Source: AP-15 sp035570595 (GTDB lineage: Bacteria > Pseudomonadota > Alphaproteobacteria > ATCC43930 > CGMCC-115725). From it: a DNA stretch of 54,631 bases. Of the stretch, positions 23,909 to 32,230 are shown one piece after another; position 1 is the stretch's first letter; the number at the start of each line of letters is the position of its first letter. Position numbers and translations under genes: made by a program. The notes beneath the pieces are model-generated. The model ran no database searches and had not been told where the DNA came from. It saw nothing but the letters and a program-made list of their open reading frames with translations. Location: NCBI GenBank assembly GCA_035570595.1, contig DATMLF010000052.1, forward strand, positions 1 through 54,631. The letters run 5' to 3'.

Positions 23909-24240
23909 TGGAGCGAGGCGACATTTACCTCGTCTCGCTCGACCCCACGCAAGGCCACGAGCAGCAGGGGCGGGGGCCGGTGCTCGTCGTCTCACCGGGT
24001 CCTTTCAATCGGCTGACCAAGGTGCCGATCGTTCTTCCGATCACGACGGGCGGCAATTTCGCCCGCACCGCCGGATTTGCCGTATCGCTGGCGGAGGCCG
24101 GCATGCGGACGACGGGTATTGTTCGTTGCGATCAGCCGTGGGCGCTCGACCTCGGTGCTCGTGACGCACGAAAGCTGGAAGCCGTGCCCGCATCGATCAT
24201 GGATGAGGTTCTGGCCAGGCTCGCGCCTCTTTTCGAGTAA
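23908..24240 (+). CDS. PemK/MazF-family mRNA interferase toxin
   Basis: 110 residues with the family signature: MERGDIYLVSLDPTQGHEQQ, GPVLVVSPGPFNRLTKVPIV, PITTGGNFARTAGFAVSL, and the C-terminal LDLGARDARKLEAVP. The catalytic Arg and Thr positions of MazF-type RNases (RGPVLVVS and PITTGG) are kept, so the toxin looks intact. It closely resembles the ChpB/PemK branch. The pair occupies the space directly upstream of mnmG. Confidence 0.95.
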   Translation: MERGDIYLVSLDPTQGHEQQGRGPVLVVSPGPFNRLTKVPIVLPITTGGNFARTAGFAVSLAEAGMRTTGIVRCDQPWALDLGARDARKLEAVPASIMDEVLARLAPLFE

Positions 24241-24361
24241 AGCGGGGTCGTCCCGAAGATTGTTTTCCGACCCTTCGCCGCCCAAAAAATCGGCCCCGTC
24301 CCTTTTCCTCACGGATTACAAGCCGAACGGCAACTCAGTCTTGCTTTGTGGCGAGAGGGGC

Positions 24362-24377
24362 TGCTTCACATGAAACT
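24362..24377 (+). promoter_or_regulatory. Possible degenerate parS site
   Basis: TGCTTCACATGAAACT matches 13 of 16 positions of the consensus TGTTTCACGTGAAACA. It lies just before mnmG. It could be a weak ParB site or chance. Confidence 0.3.
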
Positions 24378-24413
24378 CGACACCCCGGAGGCGCCTTCTT
24401 ACATTCCGGGCCG

Positions 24414-26387
24414 ATGAGCGGGGTTTCGCGGAGTTATGACGTCGTCGTGGTCGGCGGCGGGCATGCCGGGTGCGAGGCGGCGGCGGCCGCGGCGCGGGTC
24501 GGGGCGCGTACCTTGCTACTGACCCATAAGCGCGCGACGATCGGCGAGATGTCGTGCAACCCGGCGATCGGCGGGCTCGGCAAGGGGCACCTCGTGCGCG
24601 AGATCGACGCGCTCGACGGCGTCATGGGCCGTGCCATCGACCATGCCGGCATCCAGTTCCGCATCCTAAACCGCAGCAAGGGGCCGGCGGTGCGTGGCCC
24701 GCGCGCCCAGGCCGACCGCAAGCTCTATCGCCGCGCGGTCGCCGACCTGCTTGCGGAAACGCCGAACCTCCACATCGCCGAGGCGGCGGCGGAAGACCTG
24801 CTGCTCGACGCGGCGGGCCGTATTGCCGGTGTGGTGTCGGCAACCGGCGACGAGATAACCGCCGGGCGCGTCGTGCTGACGACCGGCACCTTCCTCAACG
24901 GCTTGATCCACATCGGCGAGGAGAAGATCCCGGCGGGCCGGGTCGGCGAGGCGCCGTCGCGCGGGTTGGCGCGGACCCTGGGGCGCGCCGGGTTCGCGCT
25001 CGGGCGGCTCAAGACCGGAACCCCGCCGCGGCTCGACGGGACGACGATCGACTGGGCCGGGCTCGACATGCAGCCGGGCGACGACCCGCCGCCGCCGTTT
25101 TCGTTTCTGACTGACCGGATCACGGCGCCGCAAATCGCCTGCCACATCACGACGACGACCCCGGCGACCCATGCCGTGATCCGCGCAAATCTGCATCGCT
25201 CGCCGATGTATTCGGGCGACATCACCGGGATCGGGCCGCGCTACTGCCCGTCGATCGAGGACAAGGTCGTGCGTTTCGCCGAGCGCGAGCGCCACCAGAT
25301 TTTTCTGGAGCCCGAAGGGCTCGACGACGACACGGTGTACCCGAACGGCATCTCGACCTCGTTGCCGCGCGACGCGCAGATCGCGATGCTGCGCACGATC
25401 CCCGGTCTCGAGCACGCCGCGATGCGCCGCCCTGGCTATGCGATCGAATACGATTTTGTCGACCCGCGTGAGCTTTACCCGAGCCTCGAAACCCGCCGCG
25501 TCCCCGGCCTCTATTTCGCGGGCCAGATCAACGGCACGACCGGCTACGAGGAGGCGGCGGCGCAGGGTCTTGTCGCCGGGCTCAACGCAGCGCTGGCCGC
25601 GTCGGGGGCCGAGCCATTGCTGCTCGACCGCGCCGACGCCTATATCGGCGTCTTGATCGACGACCTGGTGACCCGCGGCGCCTCCGAGCCCTACCGCATG
25701 TTCACGTCGCGCGCCGAGTACCGCCTGACCCTGCGCGCCGACAACGCCGACCAGCGGCTGACCCCGGTCGGGGTTCGGCTCGGCTGCGTCGGGAGGGAAC
25801 GCGCCGAGCGGTTCGCGGCCAAGGCCGAGGGGCTGGCCGGCGCTCGCGCCCGGCTTGCCGCTTTGCGGATGACGCCGCCGGCGCTGAGGCGCCACGGGAT
25901 CGCGGTCAACGAGGACGGCATTGCCCGCAATGCCGCGGAACTGCTCGCCTTCCCCGGCATAGACTTGCCGCGGCTTGCGGGAATCTGGCCGGAGCTGGGC
26001 TCGCTCGCGCCAGAGATCGGCGAGCAGGTCGAGATCGACGCGCGTTACGCGGGCTATCTCGAACGCCAGGAGCGCGACATCGCCGCATTCCGCCGCGACG
26101 AGGCATTGCTGCTGCCTGACGGCCTCGACTACGCCGCGGTCGGCAGCCTGTCGCGCGAGATCTGCGAAAAGCTCGCCGCCGCCCGCCCGGCAACGCTAGG
26201 TGCCGCCGCGCGCATGTCCGGCGTGACCCCGGCAGCGCTCGTCGCATTGTTGAAACACGTCAAGCGGCGCTCATCCGCGGCGGCGTTACCCTCACCCACC
26301 CAGCCCTCGCGGGCAGGGTCCCCCCTCTCCCGCAATGCGGGAGAGGGGGCCGGGCGGAGCGAGGCGGGTGAGGGTGCCGCGGCCTGA
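24414..26387 (+). CDS. mnmG: tRNA uridine-5-carboxymethylaminomethyl modification enzyme MnmG
   Basis: 657 residues from the ATG at 24414, giving the expected N-terminus (YDVVVVGGGHAGCEAAAAAA, the FAD site); the upstream in-frame ATG would only add non-family residues. GEMSCNPAIGGLGKGHLVRE, TGTFLNGLIHIGEEKIPAGR and the C-terminal tRNA-binding region are present. It forms cmnm5U34 on tRNA together with MnmE; mnmE is not upstream, where it often is in alphaproteobacteria. The last ~30 residues translate a dispersed repeat (PTQPSRAGSPLSRNAGEGAG), so the native C-terminus is extended. Confidence 0.96.
   Translation: MSGVSRSYDVVVVGGGHAGCEAAAAAARVGARTLLLTHKRATIGEMSCNPAIGGLGKGHLVREIDALDGVMGRAIDHAGIQFRILNRSKGPAVRGPRAQADRKLYRRAVADLLAETPNLHIAEAAAEDLLLDAAGRIAGVVSATGDEITAGRVVLTTGTFLNGLIHIGEEKIPAGRVGEAPSRGLARTLGRAGFALGRLKTGTPPRLDGTTIDWAGLDMQPGDDPPPPFSFLTDRITAPQIACHITTTTPATHAVIRANLHRSPMYSGDITGIGPRYCPSIEDKVVRFAERERHQIFLEPEGLDDDTVYPNGISTSLPRDAQIAMLRTIPGLEHAAMRRPGYAIEYDFVDPRELYPSLETRRVPGLYFAGQINGTTGYEEAAAQGLVAGLNAALAASGAEPLLLDRADAYIGVLIDDLVTRGASEPYRMFTSRAEYRLTLRADNADQRLTPVGVRLGCVGRERAERFAAKAEGLAGARARLAALRMTPPALRRHGIAVNEDGIARNAAELLAFPGIDLPRLAGIWPELGSLAPEIGEQVEIDARYAGYLERQERDIAAFRRDEALLLPDGLDYAAVGSLSREICEKLAAARPATLGAAARMSGVTPAALVALLKHVKRRSSAAALPSPTQPSRAGSPLSRNAGEGAGRSEAGEGAAA
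26289..26374 (+). repeat. Dispersed palindromic repeat, family A, copy 2 (mnmG/rsmG junction)
   Basis: Starts CCCTCACCCACCCAGCCC, has the central hairpin CCCCTCTCCCGCAATGCGGG followed by AGAGGG, and ends GCGAGGCGGGTGAGGG. Highly similar to the minus-strand reading of 8153-8237. It encodes the tail of MnmG and supplies the ribosome-binding region and start codon of rsmG. Confidence 0.88.
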
Positions 26388-27012
26388 GCCGGCCATTAAT
26401 GCGCGGGGCTTTGCCGAAATCTTTCCGGTTTCACGTGAAACACTGGCGCGACTCGAGGCCTATGCCGAGCTGCTGACCCGCTGGTCGGCGCGCATCAACC
26501 TTGTCGGCCGCGACACGCTCGCCGATCTGTGGCGCCGCCACATGCTCGATTCGGCGCAGCTGCGCCCGCTCGTCCCCGATTATGCGCGCAGCCTGATCGA
26601 CCTCGGCAGCGGCGCCGGGTTTCCCGGGCTCGTGCTGGCGATCATCGGGGTGCCCGGGGTCGAGCTCGTCGAGGCCGATTCGCGCAAGGCGGCCTTTCTG
26701 CGCGAGGCGGCGCGCATCACCGAGGCGGCCGTGGCGATCGCCCCGTGCCGCATCGCGGCGCTGTCGCCGCACCCGGTCGACGTCGTGACGGCGCGGGCGT
26801 TGGCGCCGCTCGACCGGCTCCTCGACCTGGCATGCCCGTTCATCGCGGACACGACCCTGTGCTTGTTTCCGAAAGGCGAGCGGGCGGCGCAGGAATTGAC
26901 CCTCGCGCGCAAACGCTGGACAATGTCGGTGTCGATGCACGACAGCATCGCCGATCCGCGGGGGGTCGTTCTGCGTTTGCACAAGGTCGTTCGTGAGCCT
27001 CACGAGTGCTGA
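26374..27012 (+). CDS. rsmG: 16S rRNA (guanine527-N7)-methyltransferase RsmG
   Basis: 212 residues if started at the GTG at 26374, which overlaps mnmG by 14 bases; GTG 26368 is nearly as good and the N-terminus is uncertain because a repeat provides it. Family motifs: FPVSRETLARLEAYAELLTR, LVGRDTLADLWRRHMLDSAQ and the AdoMet site IDLGSGAGFPGLVLAI. It methylates G527 of 16S rRNA. A parS site is embedded in the codons for VSRET. The stop overlaps parA. Confidence 0.94.
   Translation: MPRPEPAINARGFAEIFPVSRETLARLEAYAELLTRWSARINLVGRDTLADLWRRHMLDSAQLRPLVPDYARSLIDLGSGAGFPGLVLAIIGVPGVELVEADSRKAAFLREAARITEAAVAIAPCRIAALSPHPVDVVTARALAPLDRLLDLACPFIADTTLCLFPKGERAAQELTLARKRWTMSVSMHDSIADPRGVVLRLHKVVREPHEC
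26427..26442 (+). promoter_or_regulatory. parS centromere site
   Basis: GGTTTCACGTGAAACA matches the bacterial parS consensus TGTTTCACGTGAAACA at 15 of 16 positions, including the full 14-bp palindrome core. It lies 550 bases before parA, inside rsmG. ParB, encoded just downstream, should nucleate here and load on the chromosome for segregation. Confidence 0.93.
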
Positions 27013-27826
27013 GGCTCATCCCGACTTGCGCCCGGTCACGCACCGCGCGCGCATCGTCGCGGTAGCCAACCAGAAGGGCGGCGTCGGCAAGACCACGACC
27101 GCGATCAACCTGGCGACGGCGTTGGCCGCCGCCGGCCGCCGCGCGCTCGTCATCGACCTCGACCCGCAAGGGAATGCCAGCACCGGGCTCGGCATCGAGC
27201 ACAGCCGGCGCCTGCGGACGAGCTTTGAGCTGATCCTCGGCGAGGCTGAGCTGGCTGACGCAGTGCTGTCGACCGAGGTTCCGGGCCTGTCGATCGTCCC
27301 GGCGTCGCAGGATCTGAGCGGTGCCGAGATCGAGCTCATGACCCGCGAGCGCCGCGAGTTTCTGCTGAGCCGGGCGGTGCGCAGCCGGGTGCGCGACTGG
27401 GACGAGGTGCTGATCGACTGCCCGCCGTCGCTCAATTTGCTGACCGTCAACGCCCTCGTCGCTGCCGACGCGGTGGTGGTGCCGATGCAATGCGAATTTT
27501 ACGCGCTCGAAGGGCTGAGCCAACTGATGCGCACAATCGAGCGGGTGCAGCGCGCGCTGAACCCGCGGCTCGAGCTGTTGGGGGTCGTCCTGACGATGTA
27601 TGACGCGCGCAACAACCTCAGCGACTCGGTCGCGCTCGACGTGCGCGGCCATTTCGGCGCCAAGGTGTTCGACACGGTCATCCCGCGCAATGTGCGGGTG
27701 TCGGAGGCGCCGTCGCACGGCAAGCCGGTGCTGATCTACGATCACCGCTGCGCCGGCGCGCAGGCCTATATCCAGCTTGCCGCCGAGCTCCTGCGCCGCG
27801 ACCGCCCGGAGGCGGCGCCCAAATGA
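26993..27826 (+). CDS. parA: Chromosome partitioning ATPase ParA
   Basis: 277 residues with the deviant Walker A motif KGGVGKTTTAINLA, DLDPQGNASTGLG and LIDCPPSLNLLTVNAL. The GTG start overlaps the end of rsmG by 20 bases. It would form ATP-dependent dimers on the nucleoid that pull ParB-parS complexes apart. parB follows with a four-base overlap (ATGA). Confidence 0.97.
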   Translation: MSLTSAEAHPDLRPVTHRARIVAVANQKGGVGKTTTAINLATALAAAGRRALVIDLDPQGNASTGLGIEHSRRLRTSFELILGEAELADAVLSTEVPGLSIVPASQDLSGAEIELMTRERREFLLSRAVRSRVRDWDEVLIDCPPSLNLLTVNALVAADAVVVPMQCEFYALEGLSQLMRTIERVQRALNPRLELLGVVLTMYDARNNLSDSVALDVRGHFGAKVFDTVIPRNVRVSEAPSHGKPVLIYDHRCAGAQAYIQLAAELLRRDRPEAAPK

Positions 27827-28683
27827 GCGAGCGCGCAAGGCGCCAACCGCTCGGCCGCGGCCTCGCGGCGCTGTTCGGCGAGACCGACGGTGAGCCGGCG
27901 TTCGACGCGGCGAGCCAACGCCGGGTGCCGATCGAGCTGATTCGGCCGAGCGGTTTGCAGCCGCGCCGCCGGTTTAACGAGAGCGAGCTCGACGCGCTGG
28001 CGCAGTCGATCCGCGAAAAGGGCGTGCTGCAGCCGCTGCTGGTGCGCCCGGTCGCCGACGCGGAGGCGGCGTTCGAATTGGTCGCCGGCGAGCGCCGCTG
28101 GCGCGCCGCGCAGCGTGTCGGGGTGCACGAGGTCCCGGTCATCGTGCGCGCGCTTTCCGACAACGAGGCGCTCGAAATAGCACTCGTCGAAAATTTGCAG
28201 CGCGAGGAGTTGTCGGCGCTCGAAGAGGCCGAGGCCTATAAGCGGCTCGTGACCGAATTCGGCCGCACCCAGGCGAGCCTTGCCGAGGCGGTCGGCAAGA
28301 GCCGCAGCCACGTCGCCAACACCTTGCGGCTGCTGGCGCTGCCGGCGGCCGTGCGCCATCGGCTCGACGAGGGTGAATTGTCGGCGGGGCATGCACGCGC
28401 ACTGCTCGCCGCGGCCGAGCCAGCCGCTCTCGCCGAAGAGGTCGTGCGCCGCGGGCTTAACGTGCGCGCCACCGAGCGCTTGGTGCAGCGCCGCGCGCAA
28501 CTGCCCTCGCCGCCGCGTCGGCCCGTTCGCGACGCCGACGGCGCGGCATTGGAGCGCGATCTTAGCGCGCGGCTTGGGCTGCGCGTGACGTTGGTGGCGA
28601 GAGCGCGCGGCGGCGCGCTGACCCTACACTACCAGAATCTCGACCAGCTCGACCGGGTGCTGCGGCTGTTGCGCGCGGGCTGA
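27823..28683 (+). CDS. parB: Chromosome partitioning protein ParB
   Basis: 286 residues: basic N-terminal box (RQPLGRGLAALFGE) that contacts ParA, the CTP-binding ParB domain with GERRWRAAQR and LVENLQREELSALEEAEAY, the HTH (FGRTQASLAEAVGKSRSHVA), and a C-terminal dimer domain (residues ~240-286). It binds parS and slides as a CTP clamp. The parS in rsmG lies about 1.4 kb upstream. Confidence 0.97.
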   Translation: MSERARRQPLGRGLAALFGETDGEPAFDAASQRRVPIELIRPSGLQPRRRFNESELDALAQSIREKGVLQPLLVRPVADAEAAFELVAGERRWRAAQRVGVHEVPVIVRALSDNEALEIALVENLQREELSALEEAEAYKRLVTEFGRTQASLAEAVGKSRSHVANTLRLLALPAAVRHRLDEGELSAGHARALLAAAEPAALAEEVVRRGLNVRATERLVQRRAQLPSPPRRPVRDADGAALERDLSARLGLRVTLVARARGGALTLHYQNLDQLDRVLRLLRAG

Positions 28684-28692
28684 GCCGCCGGG

Positions 28693-29124
28693 CTAGCCGG
28701 CGAGCCCGTTCAGCGCCGTAGCAAGCAAGCGTGGGTCGAACATGGCGGTGACGCCGACTGTCATGCGATGCTCGTCGGCCGCCGGACCCGCGCCCGCAAA
28801 ATCGAGTGCCGGATCGGTCGTGTCGCTCGCCGCCAGCCACACCACGCGCCAGCCATCGGCGGCGAGCCTGCGTGCGCGGACGATCGCGGCGGATTGCGCG
28901 GCGGCGTCTTCATTCGCGGCCGGCACCCGCTCGACCCAAGCATTGCGCGGCACGCTGACGAGCACCGCCGGATCGATGTCGCTTTCATAAAAGACCACGT
29001 CAGCCGCGGCGAGCGCAGCCGGAGCCATGTTGCCGCGCAAAATGGCTGCGGCCGGCCGCATCGGGGCTCGGTCTGCGGCCAAGCAGCTCGGCGAGGAAAA
29101 ACCCACAACGGTATCGAGCGGCAT
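28693..29124 (-). CDS. Unknown protein with faint tetrapyrrole-methylase-like pattern
   Basis: 143 residues from the ATG at 29124, which has GGAGGG seven bases upstream; ATG 29193 would add a Cys-rich segment. A TTGACA at 29204-29209 could be the -35 box. The segment ALAAADVVFYESDIDPAVL, then ARRLAADGWRVVWLAASD, faintly recalls the N-terminal half of uroporphyrinogen-III/precorrin methyltransferases (ADVVLYD..V and GRRVV.L..GDP), but the AdoMet loops are absent. Function unknown. It is convergent with parB, where holA is often found in alphaproteobacteria. Confidence 0.6.
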   Translation of the reverse strand: MPLDTVVGFSSPSCLAADRAPMRPAAAILRGNMAPAALAAADVVFYESDIDPAVLVSVPRNAWVERVPAANEDAAAQSAAIVRARRLAADGWRVVWLAASDTTDPALDFAGAGPAADEHRMTVGVTAMFDPRLLATALNGLAG

Positions 29125-29364
29125 CGTCGAGCCCTCCATCGATGCGTCGGGTGCGTTGTACACCACCGACGTGCAGGTGGAGCATTTAAACATCCTAGCA
29201 CGATGTCAATAGGTGATATTTAACATATATATACCGCTGTTTACGAAACGCCTTGTTGCGGCGGCGGCCGCCTGCGCTAAGCTCGCGCCATTCGCCCATC
29301 GTCATCTCGGAGCACGGTTGTTGCAGATGCCCCAGTCTTTCCTGCCCCGACGCGAGCGCACGCG

Positions 29365-29691
29365 ATGAGGCATGTCGCCCTCGCGGCCGCGCTGTTGCTG
29401 GCGACCGGCGCGTCCGCGGCGCCGCCGCAGAACGCCGACCCCGCCTTGGCGCCGTGGTTCCGCAGCCTGCTCCAGCCCGGGACGACGATCTCGTGCTGCT
29501 CGCTCGCCGATTGCCGGCCGACCGAATACCGGGTCAAGCTCGACCATTACGAGGCGCTGGTCGGCGGCGGCTGGGTCGCGGTGCCGCCCGACAAGATCCT
29601 GCAGCGCACCGACAACCCGACGGGTCACGCGATCGTGTGCTGGACCCCGCAGCGCGGCATCATGTGTTTTGTGCGCGCGACCGAGTCGTAG
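29365..29691 (+). CDS. Small secreted Cys-containing protein
   Basis: 108 residues with a signal peptide (MRHVALAAALLLATGASA, cut before APPQ). The mature part has a CCSLADC cluster and two further Cys near the end (VCW and MCF), suggesting disulfides in the periplasm. The pattern SCCSLADCRPTEYR is one I have seen in uncharacterised alphaproteobacterial proteins. Function unknown. Confidence 0.75.
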   Translation: MRHVALAAALLLATGASAAPPQNADPALAPWFRSLLQPGTTISCCSLADCRPTEYRVKLDHYEALVGGGWVAVPPDKILQRTDNPTGHAIVCWTPQRGIMCFVRATES

Positions 29692-29727
29692 GCGCTGACC
29701 GGGTCGCGCCGGCGCCTGCTTTGTCGG

Positions 29728-30942
29728 TTAGGGAGAGCCGGGGGCGCCCGGCGTTTGCGGCGCCTGGCCGCCGCCGCGCAGACGACCGCGGCCCGGGACC
29801 CCGGTCGGCGGGGTTTGCGGCTCGTTGCCGGGGGAGGCGCCCGGCATCGGAGGCGGCTCGGCGCCGAGGATCGGGACGTTGGCCAGCTGTCGCGACTGGC
29901 CGGTATTGCCCAGCGCCGGGCGCACGAGCGCGTCAACCTGACGGTCCGTCAGCTGGACCTGGTAGTACAGCTGGTAGAATTCGCGCGCGACGGTTGCGAG
30001 GTCCTGCTGGTAGAGGTCGGGGTAGAACAGGCTCGACAGCCAGTACATCCCGATCGCGCGGTTGAGCCCCGGGGGATCGTCGATCCAGCCGAACGGGTCG
30101 GCTGGCGCTAGGTAGACTTTCTTGTTGCGCACCGCCGCGAGCCCGCGCCATCGCGGGCTGCGCTGCAACGCGTTGTAAAAGCTGCGCTGCTGCGCGATGA
30201 CGATCTGCGGGTTCCAGGCGAAGACCTGTTCCGGCGTCACCCGCGCGACCCCGTCCCGCCCGAGCCCGCCGGCAACGTTGATGACGCCCGCCTGCTCGAT
30301 GACGCTCGCCTCCACCGATCCCGGCAGAGCCGCCTCGAGGCCGTCCGGGCCGCGGCCGTAGTACACCAGCGGGCGATCCGTCGGCGAGGTGATCAGCAAC
30401 TGCCCGCGCAGCGCTCCGATCGCGTGAAAGGCGTAGCTGGAGACGGCAAGGCCGCGGTCGCCGGCGCCGAGGATCGGGGTCAGCTCGCGGACCACTTGAG
30501 GCATCAGCTGTATGCTGTCGTCGAGCAGTATGTAGGGCGTGTGGGTCTGCTGCTGGATCCGGTCGGCGAGCGCCACGGTCGGCGGCGAGATCCTGCCGTA
30601 GCCGACGATCAGGTCGGGATGCAGCGCGATCACCTCGTCGGCGGTTGCCGTCGGATAAGGCCCGCCAAGCTGGCCGACGACCGGCAGGCGGGCGTATTTG
30701 CGCACCACCAGCGCGCGTTGCGCGCGCGACAGCGGCAATGGCCAGCCGACGAGCTTGTCGGGGACGAGCACGTAGACAAATACCGCCGAAGCGGGGCCGG
30801 CCGGCATGATCCGCGCGATCTGGTCGGGCAGCATGACCCGGCGCCCAGCCGAATCGGTGAACTCCGCCGCCGGCGCGGACGCCGCGGCGAGCAGCAGGGC
30901 GAGCACACCCGCGACCCGCAGGGCGAGCGATCTAAACGGCAT
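29728..30942 (-). CDS. FecB/BtuF-type periplasmic binding protein with Pro-rich tail
   Basis: 404 residues from the ATG at 30942 (GAGGAA upstream); a reading frame that continues further upstream to 32043 is antisense to the next gene and is not real. A signal peptide ends near AAASAPAAE. The class III binding fold is visible (FTDSAGRRVMLPDQIARIM, DEVIALHPDLIVGYG, NPQIVIAQQRSF). Such proteins bring iron-chelates, haem or cobalamin to an ABC permease, but none is adjacent. The last ~45 residues are Pro/Gly-rich (GAEPPPMPGASPGNEPQTPP), unusual for the family. Confidence 0.85.
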   Translation of the reverse strand: MPFRSLALRVAGVLALLLAAASAPAAEFTDSAGRRVMLPDQIARIMPAGPASAVFVYVLVPDKLVGWPLPLSRAQRALVVRKYARLPVVGQLGGPYPTATADEVIALHPDLIVGYGRISPPTVALADRIQQQTHTPYILLDDSIQLMPQVVRELTPILGAGDRGLAVSSYAFHAIGALRGQLLITSPTDRPLVYYGRGPDGLEAALPGSVEASVIEQAGVINVAGGLGRDGVARVTPEQVFAWNPQIVIAQQRSFYNALQRSPRWRGLAAVRNKKVYLAPADPFGWIDDPPGLNRAIGMYWLSSLFYPDLYQQDLATVAREFYQLYYQVQLTDRQVDALVRPALGNTGQSRQLANVPILGAEPPPMPGASPGNEPQTPPTGVPGRGRLRGGGQAPQTPGAPGSP

Positions 30943-31098
30943 CGGCTTCCTCGACAAGATCACGACCGGCGCCCGGCGACTATACCGGCGGTGCCCTTGC
31001 TGGCAAGCCTCGCCCGGCGCCGGTCTCGCGGACGATAGCGGCTTTCCCTGACCTGACGGGCGAGTAGACTGGCGCGCTCGCATTGCGGAGGGAAGGTC

Positions 31099-32211
31099 AT
31101 GCTGGTCGACAAGATCGAGGCGATCCCGATCTCGGTGCCGCTGCGCAAGGTGTTTTCCGGCAGCGGCTATCGCGTCGACAGCCGCGCCACGGTGGTCACC
31201 CGCGTTCGCACCGCGGACGGCCTGGTCAGCGAAGTCTACAACGGCGACAACCGCGCCCATGGCGGGGCGATCGCGAAGATCGTCGAGGACGAGCTGGCGC
31301 CGCTGCTGATCGGCGAGGAAGCCGGCAACATCGAGCGGCTGTGGGCAAGGATGTTCCCGCTCGCCCACCCGAACCGCGACCGCAAGCTGGTCATGGAGGC
31401 GATCGCCTGTGTCGACACGGCGCTGTGGGACCTGCGCGGCAAAGCGCTCGGGGCAAACGTCGCGACCCTGCTCGGCGGGTTTTGCGACCGCCTGCCAATT
31501 ATCGCGATTGCCGGGTATTACGAGGAAGGCAAGACCCCGGCCGATCTTGGCCGTGAGATGCAGTGGCTGCGCGACGCCGGAATGGCGGGCTGCAAGGTCA
31601 AGGTCGGCGGCCTTTCCGCCGAGGCCGACGCCGAGCGCGTCGCCGCCTGCCGGGCCGGCGCCGGACGCGACTTCATCCTCGCCGTCGACGCCAATCGCGG
31701 CTGGCCCACGCCCGAGGCGGTCAGGTTCGCACGCCTCGTCGAGCCCTACGACATCCGCTGGTTCGAGGAGCCGTGCCATTGGTATGACGACGCGGCGGGC
31801 ATGGCCGAGGTCCGCCGCCGCACGATGATCCCGATCAATGCCGGGCAAAGCGAGATCAGCGCCCACGGCGTCCGCCGGCTGATCGCCGCGCAGGCGGTCG
31901 ACCTCGTCAATTTTGACGCGTCGGAAGCCGGCGGCGTCACCGAATGGCGGCGGGCGGCAGCGATGTGCGCGATCCACGGCATCGAGATGGCGCATCACGA
32001 GGAGCCCCAGATCTCGGTGCAGCTGCTGTCGGCGGTGCCGCACGGGACCTATGTCGAGTGCTTCCCGGACCCCGAGCGCGACCCGCTGTGGGCGGGGATG
32101 ATCCGCAACCGTCCGGCGATCAAGGACGGCTTTGTCGAGGTGCCGCGAGGGCCGGGGTTCGGGCTCGAGCTCGACTGGGACTTGATCGGCAAATATCGTC
32201 TCGACCGCTGA
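31099..32211 (+). CDS. Mandelate racemase/muconate-lactonising enzyme family protein
   Basis: 370 residues of the enolase superfamily. Catalytic KxK is CKVKVGG (Lys 166/168), metal ligands are in VDANRGW, WFEEPCHW and NAGQSEIS, and the final acid/base His region is IEMAHHEEPQ. These enzymes abstract a proton next to a carboxylate of sugar acids, dipeptides or lactones; the substrate here is unknown. GGAGGGAAGGTC supports the ATG. Followed after 19 bases by the FkbM gene. Confidence 0.92.
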   Translation: MLVDKIEAIPISVPLRKVFSGSGYRVDSRATVVTRVRTADGLVSEVYNGDNRAHGGAIAKIVEDELAPLLIGEEAGNIERLWARMFPLAHPNRDRKLVMEAIACVDTALWDLRGKALGANVATLLGGFCDRLPIIAIAGYYEEGKTPADLGREMQWLRDAGMAGCKVKVGGLSAEADAERVAACRAGAGRDFILAVDANRGWPTPEAVRFARLVEPYDIRWFEEPCHWYDDAAGMAEVRRRTMIPINAGQSEISAHGVRRLIAAQAVDLVNFDASEAGGVTEWRRAAAMCAIHGIEMAHHEEPQISVQLLSAVPHGTYVECFPDPERDPLWAGMIRNRPAIKDGFVEVPRGPGFGLELDWDLIGKYRLDR

Positions 32212-32230
32212 CCGGCGCGGCGGCGGGCCG

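Noticed and set aside
30943..32043. Upstream continuation of the binding-protein frame on the minus strand
   Set aside because: It is antisense to the enolase-superfamily gene, and the signal peptide at ATG 30942 gives a natural start.
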